DNA of 49,707 nucleotides from Acidobacteriota bacterium (GTDB taxonomy: Bacteria > Acidobacteriota > Terriglobia > Terriglobales > Acidobacteriaceae), in assembly GCA_021800255.1 (NCBI GenBank), contig JAJYZC010000017.1, positions 1 to 49,707 on the forward strand. The letters are read 5' to 3'. The translations under genes were made by a program, and so were the position numbers. This document shows, piece by piece, positions 1 through 8,566 of this stretch; positions within the stretch are counted from its first letter, which is position 1, and each line of letters begins with the position of its first letter. Under the pieces are notes generated by a model, which made no database searches, was not told the DNA's origin, and saw only the letters and a list, made by a program, of their open reading frames with translations.

Positions 1-2
1 GC

Positions 3-290
3 GGCGCAGGAGTTTTGTATCTTGCGCAGAGCTCCTACTGGTCGATCACCGCGGACTACGCCGGAGAATTTGCCGGCGTGGTTTCTGGAACCATGAACAT
101 GGGGGCGCAGATCGGCGGGGCGGTCACTGCTACGCTTACGCCATTGATTGCCCAGCATTTTGGATGGAATGCATCATTTCTGACCGCGATGGTGTTGGCG
201 ATAGTGGGTGCGGCAGCCTGGCTGGTAGTGAATCCCAAGGCGCGGCTGATTCATAGCGGCGCAGCCGGTGCTTCGGCTGCAACCGCGTGA
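3..290 (+). CDS. MFS transporter, C-terminal end (partial)
   Basis: This is the last 95 codons of a membrane transporter whose start lies left of the window; the frame is open from the first base. The visible part holds the final two or three hydrophobic helices, including a glycine-rich segment around SGTMNMGAQIGGAVTATL and a last helix ending in VVNPKARL, followed by a short alanine-rich cytoplasmic tail. The pattern fits the anion:cation symporter branch of the major facilitator superfamily (hexuronate or phthalate transporter-like). The substrate cannot be told from this fragment. It converges on glmU with only 33 bases between the stop codons. Confidence 0.75.
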   Translation, partial: GAGVLYLAQSSYWSITADYAGEFAGVVSGTMNMGAQIGGAVTATLTPLIAQHFGWNASFLTAMVLAIVGAAAWLVVNPKARLIHSGAAGASAATA

Positions 291-323
291 GAAATCTTGC
301 GCCGCGTATCGTTGCAATGCGCT

Positions 324-1796
324 TTACGGTTTGGATTCACGCCGTGCGCGCCGCGCCGCCACCCAGCCTTCCTTTGTAACCTGGCGGCCGCGGGCCACGG
401 CCAACGCCCCGGCAGGCACCGTCTTGGTAATGCACGAGCCCGCGCCGATATAAGCTCCATCTTCTACCGTTACCGGCGCCACCAGGGTTGAATCACTGCC
501 CACAAACACGCCCTTGCCGATGCGCGTCGTGTGCTTGTCCACGCCGTCGTAGTTGCAGGTGATGGTTCCGGCGCCGATGTTGGTTCCCTCGCCCACCTCG
601 GCATCGCCGAGATAGGTGAGGTGGTTGGCCTTCACGCCCTTGCCCAGCCGCGCCTTCTTGGTCTCGACAAAGTTGCCCACGTGTGCGTCTTCGCCGATTT
701 CGCTGCCCGGCCGCAGGTGCGCAAAGGGGCCGATGCGCGCTCCGCCGGCGACAGTGCTCGCGGCCAGCACGCAGCCCTGACGCACCAGCACGCCGTCGCC
801 GAGCGTGCAGTCTTCGATCACCGTGTAAGACCGGATCAGACAATTCGCGCCGATGCGCGTGCGGCCCCGCAACTGCACGAAGGGCTCGATCACGGTGTCC
901 GCCGCGACTTCCACCCCGGCGTCGATCACTGAAGTCTCCGGCCTGTAAATCGTGACGCCAGCGGCCATCAGCCGGTCTGCCGCGGCGGCGCGTAAGAATG
1001 CGTCCAAAGCAACGAGCTCGGCGATGGTATTGGCGCCCAGCAACTCGGCAGCGTCCTCGGTTTTGAAAGCCACCACACGCTCCCCGGCATCGTTCAGCAC
1101 AGCGGCCATATCGGTGAGGTACAGCTCACCGTGAGGATTGTCGGCGGTCAGTTGGCCGAGGTGAGCAAAGAGGGGCGCCGTCCGCAAGGCGTACAGTCCC
1201 ATGTTGACCTCGCGCAGCCCCAATTGCTCCGGCGCGAGCATCTTCTGCTCGACGATGGCCACGACTTCCGGCGCTTGCGGCGCGCGGCGCAGGACGCGAC
1301 CGTAACCGTGGGGATCGGAGGGCTCAGCGGTGGTGAGGGTCATGGCGGCTTGTTGATCGCGGTGGAAGCGCCAGAGCCGGGCGATGGTTTCAGAGCGGAT
1401 GAGCGGCGCGTCGCCGGAGAGCACCAAAATGTTTTCATAGCCGGCGACGGCCTGGCGCGCACACTGGATGGCGTGGCCGGTGCCGCGCTGCTCGGCCTGT
1501 TCGACAAAGCGCACACCGGTTTCGGCTACGGCTGCCCGTACGCGCTCTGCCTGGTGCCCGACAACGACATAAATGTCAGAAGGTGCGACTACCTGACAGG
1601 CTGCGGCAATTACGTGCGCGAGCAAAGGACGTCCGCCGATCTCGTGCAGCACTTTGGGGCGCTGCGATTTGAACCGGGTTCCTTTACCCGCCGCCATAAT
1701 AACGACGGCCAAGTTTCCGGCTTGCGAATCATGCCCCGGTTTTTGCTCATCCCCGCCGCCTGCCCGCCGTAGCGGCCCTGCTCCTTGGTTGCTCAT
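324..1796 (-). CDS. glmU: Bifunctional N-acetylglucosamine-1-phosphate uridyltransferase / glucosamine-1-phosphate acetyltransferase
   Basis: GlmU makes UDP-N-acetylglucosamine, the precursor of peptidoglycan and lipopolysaccharide, in the cytoplasm. The N-terminal half is a nucleotidyltransferase with the signature LAVVIMAAGKGTRF near residue 29, followed by QRPKVLH and the EQAEQRGTGHA substrate loop. The C-terminal half is a left-handed beta-helix of hexapeptide repeats, with the conserved RPGSEIGEDAHVGNFVETKK and CNYDG stretches of the acetyltransferase site. At 490 residues it is somewhat longer than usual (about 456) because of about 28 extra residues before the first motif. A GGGGAG Shine-Dalgarno sequence eight bases before this ATG supports the long start. 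It is read alone, converging on the MFS gene. Confidence 0.96.
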   Translation of the reverse strand: MSNQGAGPLRRAGGGDEQKPGHDSQAGNLAVVIMAAGKGTRFKSQRPKVLHEIGGRPLLAHVIAAACQVVAPSDIYVVVGHQAERVRAAVAETGVRFVEQAEQRGTGHAIQCARQAVAGYENILVLSGDAPLIRSETIARLWRFHRDQQAAMTLTTAEPSDPHGYGRVLRRAPQAPEVVAIVEQKMLAPEQLGLREVNMGLYALRTAPLFAHLGQLTADNPHGELYLTDMAAVLNDAGERVVAFKTEDAAELLGANTIAELVALDAFLRAAAADRLMAAGVTIYRPETSVIDAGVEVAADTVIEPFVQLRGRTRIGANCLIRSYTVIEDCTLGDGVLVRQGCVLAASTVAGGARIGPFAHLRPGSEIGEDAHVGNFVETKKARLGKGVKANHLTYLGDAEVGEGTNIGAGTITCNYDGVDKHTTRIGKGVFVGSDSTLVAPVTVEDGAYIGAGSCITKTVPAGALAVARGRQVTKEGWVAARRARRESKP

Positions 1797-2383
1797 CGCT
1801 TCTTCTCCCCGGTTCCCGTATGAGCGGGAAGCCGGCCCGGCCGCCGAATCGCGCGATCGAGCGACTACATCTCTTCCAACCTATTGTGCTCCAGGCGGCG
1901 CGTCAAACGCTGTCCGCCGCCAGCCTGCGCGGAACCCTGTATGGGCCTAAGCGCATCGCCTTTACGTTCAAGACGGGCAAACCCCTGCGAAATTAGCGCT
2001 GTACTTCGTGATTCGGTGGTCATTTGTTACCGGGCGTGGGTCTGGGTCTTTGACCGCTTGATTTTGCACCATTGGGGTGCCCCAGGTCCCATTTGGGACC
2101 TGGGAAAGCATCAACCTGAAGAAACGAATTCATGCGGTCAAAGAACTTGTGACCCACGCTACAGCCGGTCAGGTGGCTGGCGCCATACTCTCTCATCACC
2201 GAATCGTGTGGACACGGTGCCGGACTCGAAGCCGTAGTAGGATGGACGACGATGAAAAATGTAAGGCGAACCCGCATGGATCGGGAGTCCGATGCCCTGG
2301 GACCGTTCGGGAAGCAAGGATGCTTTGATCGAAGGCTGCCGGCAGATAACGGCTGACGGCGAGCGAGAAATGGAGGCGGAGAA
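1797..2383. other. Intergenic stretch, no gene seen
   Basis: This 587-base stretch separates divergently read glmU and the secreted hypothetical gene. The open frames in it have no recognisable protein character. Its only clear structure is the inverted-repeat element at 2038-2155. Promoters for both flanking genes should lie here, but I see no convincing -35/-10 pair. Confidence 0.6.
2038..2155. repeat. Fold-back inverted-repeat element, about 118 bp
   Basis: The core is a perfect 10-bp hairpin, CCCAGGTCCC (2081-2090) and GGGACCTGGG (2095-2104), around a four-base loop. Outside it the sequence folds back again: CTTTGACCGC (2048-2057) is the exact complement of GCGGTCAAAG (2134-2143), and GGGTC at 2038 pairs with GACCC ending at 2155. 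The nested symmetry looks like a small non-autonomous repeat (MITE- or REP-like) rather than an ordinary terminator. No second copy is seen in this window. Confidence 0.6.
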
Positions 2384-3016
2384 ATGGGCGGAGGAACGAA
2401 TTCACGACGCCGGGTAAAGCTTGGCGTGTGGCTGCTGAGCGGCCTGCTCTGCGCCTGCGCTCTGGCTCCGGCCCAGCAAGCCGGCATCAACCTGGCCCAA
2501 CTCAACGAGTCAGGCAAGATTCTCTTCAACGGGCGCCTGACTCCCTACCTCATTCGCCGTCTTCCGGTCAGCTCATTTCCCCAGCTTCCGCCCTGGATTC
2601 AGGCCAGCCTGAACCGGCGTGGCTGCATGATTCCGCAAACTTACGAAGCCTACGGGCCGGAGAACGTAATTCAAGGCAGCCTGGAGCGAGCCGGTTCCTC
2701 TGATTGGGCGGCTTTGTGTTCGGCGCACGGGACGGTATCGCTTCTGGTCTTCTTTGGGGACAGCACGCATCCTACCGTGTTGGCCTCAGCGCCGGAGACC
2801 GAGCGCCTGGGGGTCAGTGGCCCGGATGGCGAGCTGGGCTTTGACTGGGGTATCGATCCAGCCACGCCGGAAGAGGTTCAGGAGGCCGAGGCGGATATGA
2901 ATCCACGCCCCCCGCTCCTCGATCACGACGCTTTGGCCGTAACCGTCATCAACCACAACACCATTTACCATTACTACGCGAAGAATGCCTGGATGCTGGT
3001 GGCTGTGACGCAGTAG
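2384..3016 (+). CDS. Secreted hypothetical protein
   Basis: I do not recognise the family. The 210-residue product begins with a basic stretch (SRRRVK), then a hydrophobic segment and an APAQQ site, which together form a convincing Sec signal peptide cleaved around residue 31. The mature part is about 180 residues with no further membrane segments and no repeats, so it is probably periplasmic or outer-membrane attached. It has three cysteines after the signal. A GGAGG sequence seven bases before the ATG supports the chosen start. It stands alone, with an inverted-repeat element upstream and a hairpin repeat downstream in the gap it shares with convergent engB. Confidence 0.7.
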   Translation: MGGGTNSRRRVKLGVWLLSGLLCACALAPAQQAGINLAQLNESGKILFNGRLTPYLIRRLPVSSFPQLPPWIQASLNRRGCMIPQTYEAYGPENVIQGSLERAGSSDWAALCSAHGTVSLLVFFGDSTHPTVLASAPETERLGVSGPDGELGFDWGIDPATPEEVQEAEADMNPRPPLLDHDALAVTVINHNTIYHYYAKNAWMLVAVTQ

Positions 3017-3120
3017 CGGAATTGCATCCAACAAGCAGGCGTCCCTGCCTGGCGGGGCTTTGGTTGCGCTGCATGGGCGTGGCGGGCATCTGCGAGCGCC
3101 TCCAAGTCCACCTAGCGAAG

Positions 3121-3225
3121 CTATAGCATCTTCGGAACAGGTGTAGACCGAAACTGCTCCTGCTGAGTGGATTTTTCCTCAAGAAAAATCCACTTTCGCG
3201 GTTCTCAATCGTTCCCAGTATTTCC
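3121..3225. repeat. Dispersed 105-bp hairpin repeat, copy 1
   Basis: This stretch is nearly identical, in the same orientation, to 15862-15967. Both begin with CTAT, contain GTTTAGACCGAAAC or a close variant, a long hairpin, and then CTCAATCGTTCCCAGTATTT. The hairpin here has perfect 12-bp arms at 3166-3177 and 3183-3194 (AGTGGATTTTTC and its complement) with a five-base loop. It sits in the gap between the convergent genes ending at 3016 and 3278, where a two-way terminator would act. It could equally be a mobile REP-like repeat. Confidence 0.8.
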
Positions 3226-3277
3226 AAAAACGCCGTAGGACGGGACGCTCTCAAGCGGTGCCCGCAATCTTAAGCGG

Positions 3278-3877
3278 CTATTGCAAAATCAGGTTCTTTC
3301 CAGCCTCTTCGATCCGCGACCACAGTCCTCCGATCCCGTACCCTGTCTTCGCTGAAACCGGCAAAATCTCCTCCACGCCCAGCTCCTTTTTGAGCGCCGC
3401 CAAACTCTGCGTGCGCTGGTTCCCGCTCAGCCGGTCGATCTTTGTGGCTGCCACCACAAACTCCCGTTCTTGCGCCCGCAGCCACTCCAGCAGTTGACGG
3501 TCGCTGGCCCGCGGCGGCGTGTTGGCGTCCACCAGGCACACGCAGAGCCGCAGCGTCGCCCGCTCCTTGAGGTAGGGCTCAATGAACTTTGGCCACTCGG
3601 CTGAAATGGCCTTCGAGATCTTCGCGTAGCCGTATCCGGGCAGGTCAGCAAAGATCAGCCTGCGCCTCCGGACTTCGTCCAGAAGCAAGAAGAAATTGAT
3701 GGCGCGCGTCCGTCCGGGCGTTTTGGAGACCTTGGCTGCCCTCGCGCCCACCAGGGCGTTTAGCAGGCTGGATTTGCCCACGTTCGAGCGGCCCAAAAAG
3801 GCGATCTCCGCCACGTCAGGCGCCGGAAACTGCGCCTCCGCGGTCGCCGAAAGCAAGAATTGTGCCGAGTAGCGCAT
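3278..3877 (-). CDS. engB: Ribosome biogenesis GTPase EngB/YsxC
   Basis: EngB (YsxC/YihA) is a small GTPase needed for assembly of the large ribosomal subunit. All five G motifs are visible: GRSNVGKSS (P-loop), TPGRTR, DLPGYG, ATKIDR and VSAKT. From the ATG at 3877 the protein is 199 residues, the normal size for the family. The frame is open another 55 codons upstream, but those codons overlap the end of lon and encode low-complexity basic sequence, so the internal start is preferred. A GTG codon immediately before is also possible. The gap to the lon stop is only 28 bases, so the two genes are probably one transcript. Confidence 0.92.
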   Translation of the reverse strand: MRYSAQFLLSATAEAQFPAPDVAEIAFLGRSNVGKSSLLNALVGARAAKVSKTPGRTRAINFFLLLDEVRRRRLIFADLPGYGYAKISKAISAEWPKFIEPYLKERATLRLCVCLVDANTPPRASDRQLLEWLRAQEREFVVAATKIDRLSGNQRTQSLAALKKELGVEEILPVSAKTGYGIGGLWSRIEEAGKNLILQ

Positions 3878-3905
3878 CACCAGTCTAGGCTCGGCGTTCG
3901 CCGCA

Positions 3906-6320
3906 CTATTGCGGCACCGCCTGGCCGCTCGCAACATCAGAGGACGGCGGCACAGCGGGCAGCACTTCGGTTTCAGCGGGCACGGCGGCGGGCAGCGGAC
4001 CCTCCAGCGCCGACGCCAGCACTTCATCCATGGTGTCCACAAAGTGCAGCTTCATCGAGTTCTTGATGTTCTCAGGCAGCTCGGACATGTCCTTCTCGTT
4101 GGCGCGCGGCAGAATCACCTCAAAGACGCCCGCGCGCAGCGCCGCCAATAGCTTTTCTTTCAGTCCGCCGATGGCCAGCACTTTTCCGCGCAGGGTAATC
4201 TCCCCGGTCATGGCGATGTCGCGCCGCACGGGAATCTTGGCCAGCGCGCTGGCCAGAGCGGTCGCCATGGTGATGCCCGCCGAGGGGCCGTCCTTGGGAA
4301 TGGCGCCCTCGGGCACGTGCAGGTGCAGGTCCACATTGCGGTAGAACTCGCGGCTCAACCCCAGGGCCTGCGCCTTGCTGCGGATATAGGCCAGTGCGGC
4401 CTGCGCCGACTCCTGCATCACGTCGCCCAACTGGCCGGTGATGGTCAGCTTGCCCTTGCCGTCGAGCACCTGCACCTCAGTGGTCAGGATGCTGCCGCCG
4501 ACCTCGGTCCACGCCAGCCCGGTGACCAAGCCCACCTCGCTCTTTTCGTGCACCTCGGAGTCGCGGAACTTCGGCACGCCCAGGAATTCGCCGATATTTT
4601 CCGCGGTCAGCTCTTCCTTATGCTTGGCGCCGGCCTTCACCACCTTGCGCGCCACCTTGCGGCATACGTTGCCGATCTCCCGCTCCAAGTTCCTTACCCC
4701 CGCCTCGCGCGTGTAAGAGCGGATGATCTCCAGAATCGCATCGTCCTTGAATACGATGTTCTTCTCGCTCAGGCCGGTCTGCTCGCGCTGCTTCTTCACC
4801 AGATACTGGCGCGCGATCTCCAGCTTTTCCTGCTCCGTGTAGCCCTGCAGACGCAGCACTTCCATTCGGTCTTGGAGCGCCGGCGGAATGGTGTGCAGCA
4901 CGTTGGCCGTAGCCACGAAAAGCACCTGCGACAAATCGTAGTCAACGTCCAGATAGTGATCCTGGAAGGTGACATTCTGCTCCGGATCGAGCACCTCCAG
5001 CAGCGCCGAAGCCGGATCGCCGCGGAAGTCGGAAGAAATCTTGTCCACCTCGTCGAGCAGAAATACAGGGTTCTTGGTTCCCGCGCGCTTCATGTGCTGG
5101 ATGATCTGGCCGGGCATGGCGCCGATGTAGGTGCGCCGGTGGCCGCGAATCTCGGCTTCGTCGCGCACCCCGCCCAGCGAAAGCCGCACAAACTTGCGCC
5201 CCGTGGCCTTGGCGATCGACATGCCCAGCGAGGTCTTGCCCACCCCCGGCGGCCCCACAAAACACAAGATCGATCCTTTGGGATTTTTTACCAACTGGCG
5301 CACGGCCAGGAACTCAAGAATGCGCTCTTTGATCTTCTCCAGGCCGTAATGGTCGGTGTTCAGCACCTTCTCCGCGAAATCGATGGACCGCGTCTCTTTC
5401 GACTTCTTCTTCCACGGCACCGCCAGCAGCCAGTCGATGTAGTTGCGGCTCACCGTGGACTCTGCCGACATGGGCGGCATGGCTTCCAGCTTCTTCAACT
5501 CTTGCGTCGCCTTGTCCAGCACGTCCTTGGGCATTCCGGCTGCTTCAATCTTTTTGCGCAGTTCATCGAACTCGCTCTTTTCGCCGCGCCCCAGCTCCTT
5601 CTGGATGGCCTTGATCTTTTCGTTCAGGTAATACTCTTTCTGCGCCCGCTCCATCTGCCGCTTCACGCGCGACTGGATGTTACGGTCCAGGTCCAGCTTT
5701 TCAATCTCGATGTCGAGCACGTCGGCGATACGCGCCAGCCGCGCCGCCGGATCGAAGATGGCCAGCAGCTCCTGCTTCTCCTCGATCCCCAGTTGCAAAT
5801 TGGCGGCGATGGTGTCGCTCAGCTTGGCGGGCTCGTCCATGCGCACTGACGCGATGATGGTCTCGTAGTTCAGCGACTGTTGCAGCTTCACGTAGTTTTC
5901 AAACAGCGTGGTCACACGCTGCATCAATTGTTCGACGGCGGGCGTCATTTCGAACTGGATCTTGCCTACGCGCAGCGTGGCCACAAAGAAGCCGTCCCGG
6001 TCGCTCACTTCGATGCTTTTGGCGCGCTCCACGCCCTCCACCAGCACCTTGATGTTGCCGTCCGGCATCTTCACGCTCTGCACGATGTTGCAGATCGACC
6101 CCACCTGGTAAATGTCTCTGCCCTTGGGCTCGTCAATCGAAGCGTCGTGCTGGGTGGCCAGAAAGATCTTGCGGTCGCCGTTGAGGGCTTCCTCCAGCGC
6201 GCGCACACTCGACTCCCGCCCCACCACGAACGGCGTCATCATGTAGGGAAAGATGACCATATCGCGGATGGGCATCATGGGCAACTTGCGCTGCTCGCTC
6301 TTTTCGCGGGATACCGTCAT
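3906..6320 (-). CDS. lon: ATP-dependent protease Lon
   Basis: Lon degrades misfolded and short-lived regulatory proteins in the cytoplasm. The order is typical: an N-terminal substrate-binding domain beginning with [15 protein letters not shown], a coiled middle region, an AAA+ module with Walker [10 protein letters not shown] near residue 355 and Walker [11 protein letters not shown], and a C-terminal protease domain. The catalytic pair is present: serine in PKDGPSAG near residue 680 and lysine in GLKEKLL near residue 723. Length (804) is normal for bacterial LonA. An AAGGTG Shine-Dalgarno sequence lies just upstream of the ATG. engB follows 28 bases downstream of the stop. Confidence 0.98.
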   Translation of the reverse strand: MTVSREKSEQRKLPMMPIRDMVIFPYMMTPFVVGRESSVRALEEALNGDRKIFLATQHDASIDEPKGRDIYQVGSICNIVQSVKMPDGNIKVLVEGVERAKSIEVSDRDGFFVATLRVGKIQFEMTPAVEQLMQRVTTLFENYVKLQQSLNYETIIASVRMDEPAKLSDTIAANLQLGIEEKQELLAIFDPAARLARIADVLDIEIEKLDLDRNIQSRVKRQMERAQKEYYLNEKIKAIQKELGRGEKSEFDELRKKIEAAGMPKDVLDKATQELKKLEAMPPMSAESTVSRNYIDWLLAVPWKKKSKETRSIDFAEKVLNTDHYGLEKIKERILEFLAVRQLVKNPKGSILCFVGPPGVGKTSLGMSIAKATGRKFVRLSLGGVRDEAEIRGHRRTYIGAMPGQIIQHMKRAGTKNPVFLLDEVDKISSDFRGDPASALLEVLDPEQNVTFQDHYLDVDYDLSQVLFVATANVLHTIPPALQDRMEVLRLQGYTEQEKLEIARQYLVKKQREQTGLSEKNIVFKDDAILEIIRSYTREAGVRNLEREIGNVCRKVARKVVKAGAKHKEELTAENIGEFLGVPKFRDSEVHEKSEVGLVTGLAWTEVGGSILTTEVQVLDGKGKLTITGQLGDVMQESAQAALAYIRSKAQALGLSREFYRNVDLHLHVPEGAIPKDGPSAGITMATALASALAKIPVRRDIAMTGEITLRGKVLAIGGLKEKLLAALRAGVFEVILPRANEKDMSELPENIKNSMKLHFVDTMDEVLASALEGPLPAAVPAETEVLPAVPPSSDVASGQAVPQ

Positions 6321-6389
6321 GAAAGCACCTTAAGGAAATTAGACGCGCGCTAACCGCTGCCGGTACGAAACGGTTACCGCCTTCTTCGG

Positions 6390-6395
6390 ATTGTA
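6390..6395 (-). promoter_or_regulatory. Possible -10 box upstream of lon
   Basis: On the minus strand this reads TACAAT, a five-of-six match to a sigma-70 -10 element, about 70 bases before the lon start. The -35 region at the right distance is poor, so this is only a candidate. Confidence 0.25.
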
Positions 6396-6532
6396 CAGCG
6401 AATAGGGCCAACCGGCAGTCACGCCGCTGTTTCTTCGCCCCCAACCCAGCCGGGCGCTCAATCGCCGCTCCCACCGCAGTTAAAATTGGATTGCAGCAAC
6501 ATTCCGTCATCCCCACTCAAGGAGAGTCCCCA

Positions 6533-6772
6533 ATGGCCGAACCTACTATTGCACAACGCGGCCCCTACGCCATCAACGTCGAGGCCGGCAAAACCTATGC
6601 CTGGTGCGCCTGCGGCCGCAGCGCCAATCAGCCCTTCTGCGACGGCGCACATAGAGGCAGCGAGTTCTCCCCCGTCAAATTCCAGGCCACGCAAACTGAA
6701 ACCGTTTATCTGTGTGGATGCAAGCACACCGGCAATCGCCCCTTTTGCGACGGCGCGCACAAGCGGCTGTAG
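6533..6772 (+). CDS. Double CDGSH iron-sulfur domain protein
   Basis: The 79-residue product has two CDGSH-type motifs, CACGRSANQPFCDGAH and CGCKHTGNRPFCDGAH, each of which supplies three cysteines and one histidine to bind a redox-active 2Fe-2S cluster in this family. Double-CDGSH proteins of this size are soluble in bacteria and act in iron-sulfur or redox handling; the partner is not visible here. The start is the ATG at 6533, because AAGGAGAG stands at 6519-6526, six bases before it. A longer frame begins at 6491 but would place this Shine-Dalgarno inside the gene. It is divergent from lon with about 210 bases between. Confidence 0.92.
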   Translation: MAEPTIAQRGPYAINVEAGKTYAWCACGRSANQPFCDGAHRGSEFSPVKFQATQTETVYLCGCKHTGNRPFCDGAHKRL

Positions 6773-7036
6773 GGCGGCTTCAAAATCCGCAAGCTGCCCT
6801 GCCAGCGGTCTATCGATCTCTGCATAAATGATGTAACGATTTAGCGCAAAAACGAAGACCGGTCAGAATTGCTGGATGCAACCGCGAAGTTTCTCCGGCG
6901 AGGAGCGCACGCCGTTGATAGAACGGAAGAGGTCATCCAGCAGATCGGCGCTCCCGTTGGGGTTGGGCAGAGCGGCTTACGTGGAACCGCGTGAGCGATT
7001 CCATGGGTGCATCTTTTATGCAGAAGTGATACTGGC

Positions 7037-8566
7037 TTACTGCTGCCAGCCTCCGCCCAGCGCGTTATACAGTTGCACCAGCGCCAGCCGTTCGTTCAGT
7101 TCTGCCTGGGCCAGGTTCAGTTCCGCTGCAAAATAGTTCGTGTCGCTGGTGAGCACCTGCAGGTAACTGGCGCCGCCGTGCTGATACAACACCTGCGAGA
7201 GCCGGTCGGCATCGGCTGCGGCCGAAGTTAGTTTCTCCTGCTGCTGGCGGAATTCGCGATCCTTCTGATAGGCGATGAGCGCGTCAGAGACCTGCTGGAA
7301 GGCGTCGATAATCGTTTGCTTATAGCTCAGCACCATTTGCTCTTCCTGCGCCCGAACCAGCTTCAAACCCGAGCGCAATGCCCCGGCCTCGAAGATGGGC
7401 TGCGTAACCGAAGCCGCCCCGTTCCACACCGCGGAGGAGGTGTTGAAGGTGAACAGTCTGTTCAGCGCATAGCTTTCCAGTCCCCCCGTGCCGGTCAGAG
7501 CAATGTTGGGGAAAAAGTCGGCTTTGGCAGCGCCTATATCCGCATTGGCGGCCATCAGGTTGGCCTCCGCCTCACGGATGTCAGGCCGCCGGTCGAGCAG
7601 TTCAGAGGGCAACCCCGCAGGCACAGTGGCAGGAAGCGGCTCCGCGGTCAGCTTCAGGCCGCGAGCGATCGGCCCTGGATTCTGCCCCAATAAGACGCTG
7701 ATCGCATCTTCCTCCTGCTGAATCTGGCGCTCCAGAGCCGGAATCTGCTCTGCCGCCGTATCGACCAGCTCTTCCGCCTGGCGCATATCCAACTGTGAAG
7801 CGGAGCCATGAACCTCCAGCACGCGCGTCAGGCGAAGCGAGTCTTGCCGAGAGGCCAAAGTGCGCTGCGAGATTGCAAGCGCCAGGTCCAGCTCGCGAAG
7901 CTGAAAGTAATCGGCGGCTACACTGGACACGACCGAGGCGATCACTTCCTGACGGCCCCACTCGGTGGCCAGTAGCTGGTCGCGAGCGGCCTGCGTCTCT
8001 CGTCTGTACTTTCCCCAGAAGTCGAGATTCCAGATGGCGGAGAGATCCAACTCGCCCCCGGTCTCCTGGAAGGACGGGAAAACACTGGAGATTACGGGAA
8101 AGTTCTGGCTGAATGCTTGAGCCCCAACAGACGCCGTAGGAAACTCGTTCGAACGCGTGATCCCGACCTCGGCTTGCGCCTCAAGAACGCGCGTAGCGGC
8201 GATGCGCAAGTCAAAATTCTGCTTCAGTGCGGTGCGTATTAGCTGCTGTAAAACGGGATCACGAAATACCGTCCACCATCTCTCGTTGCCCAGCGAGGCT
8301 ACAGACGGCTGGGGGGATGAGCTTGCAGGCTGGCCGCGATAAATGGGAGGAACATTGACGGCGGGCCGGTGATAGTTCGGGCCCATCATGCACCCGGAAA
8401 GAAACCCGCACACCGCCAGCGCCAGTGTGGCGCAGCCGAAGTTCGTTGAAAAACAACCGCAGATCCTTCGCCTCCGGCTGCCACCGCGGCCTTTGCGCAG
8501 GATGACGGCGCGACGGTGCGGCGAACGGCTGAGGCAGGGCACTGGAAAAAGGCGTAAATATGTCAT
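7037..8566 (-). CDS. RND efflux outer-membrane lipoprotein (NodT/OprM type)
   Basis: This is the outer-membrane channel of a tripartite drug or solvent efflux pump. The lipobox LSGC with acceptor cysteine near residue 59 is followed by MGPNYHRP, the usual opening of NodT-family factors. Two long alpha-helical outer-membrane-efflux repeats follow, with the family sequence LLDRRPDIREAEANL between them. The N-terminus is long before the lipobox, but this ATG is supported twice: GGGAGG stands six bases upstream, and the ATG overlaps the pump gene's TGA as ATGA, typical of translational coupling. It is the last gene of the operon tetR-adaptor-pump-channel. Confidence 0.93.
   Translation of the reverse strand: MTYLRLFPVPCLSRSPHRRAVILRKGRGGSRRRRICGCFSTNFGCATLALAVCGFLSGCMMGPNYHRPAVNVPPIYRGQPASSSPQPSVASLGNERWWTVFRDPVLQQLIRTALKQNFDLRIAATRVLEAQAEVGITRSNEFPTASVGAQAFSQNFPVISSVFPSFQETGGELDLSAIWNLDFWGKYRRETQAARDQLLATEWGRQEVIASVVSSVAADYFQLRELDLALAISQRTLASRQDSLRLTRVLEVHGSASQLDMRQAEELVDTAAEQIPALERQIQQEEDAISVLLGQNPGPIARGLKLTAEPLPATVPAGLPSELLDRRPDIREAEANLMAANADIGAAKADFFPNIALTGTGGLESYALNRLFTFNTSSAVWNGAASVTQPIFEAGALRSGLKLVRAQEEQMVLSYKQTIIDAFQQVSDALIAYQKDREFRQQQEKLTSAAADADRLSQVLYQHGGASYLQVLTSDTNYFAAELNLAQAELNERLALVQLYNALGGGWQQ

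Noticed and set aside
2020-2529. 169-codon minus-strand frame across the fold-back element
   Set aside because: It overlaps the signal peptide of the secreted-protein gene and is built around the inverted repeat; no ribosome-binding site or protein-like pattern.
4317-5849. 510-codon open frame opposite lon
   Set aside because: Shadow of the lon coding strand; composition rich in Leu, His and Gln without any recognisable domain.
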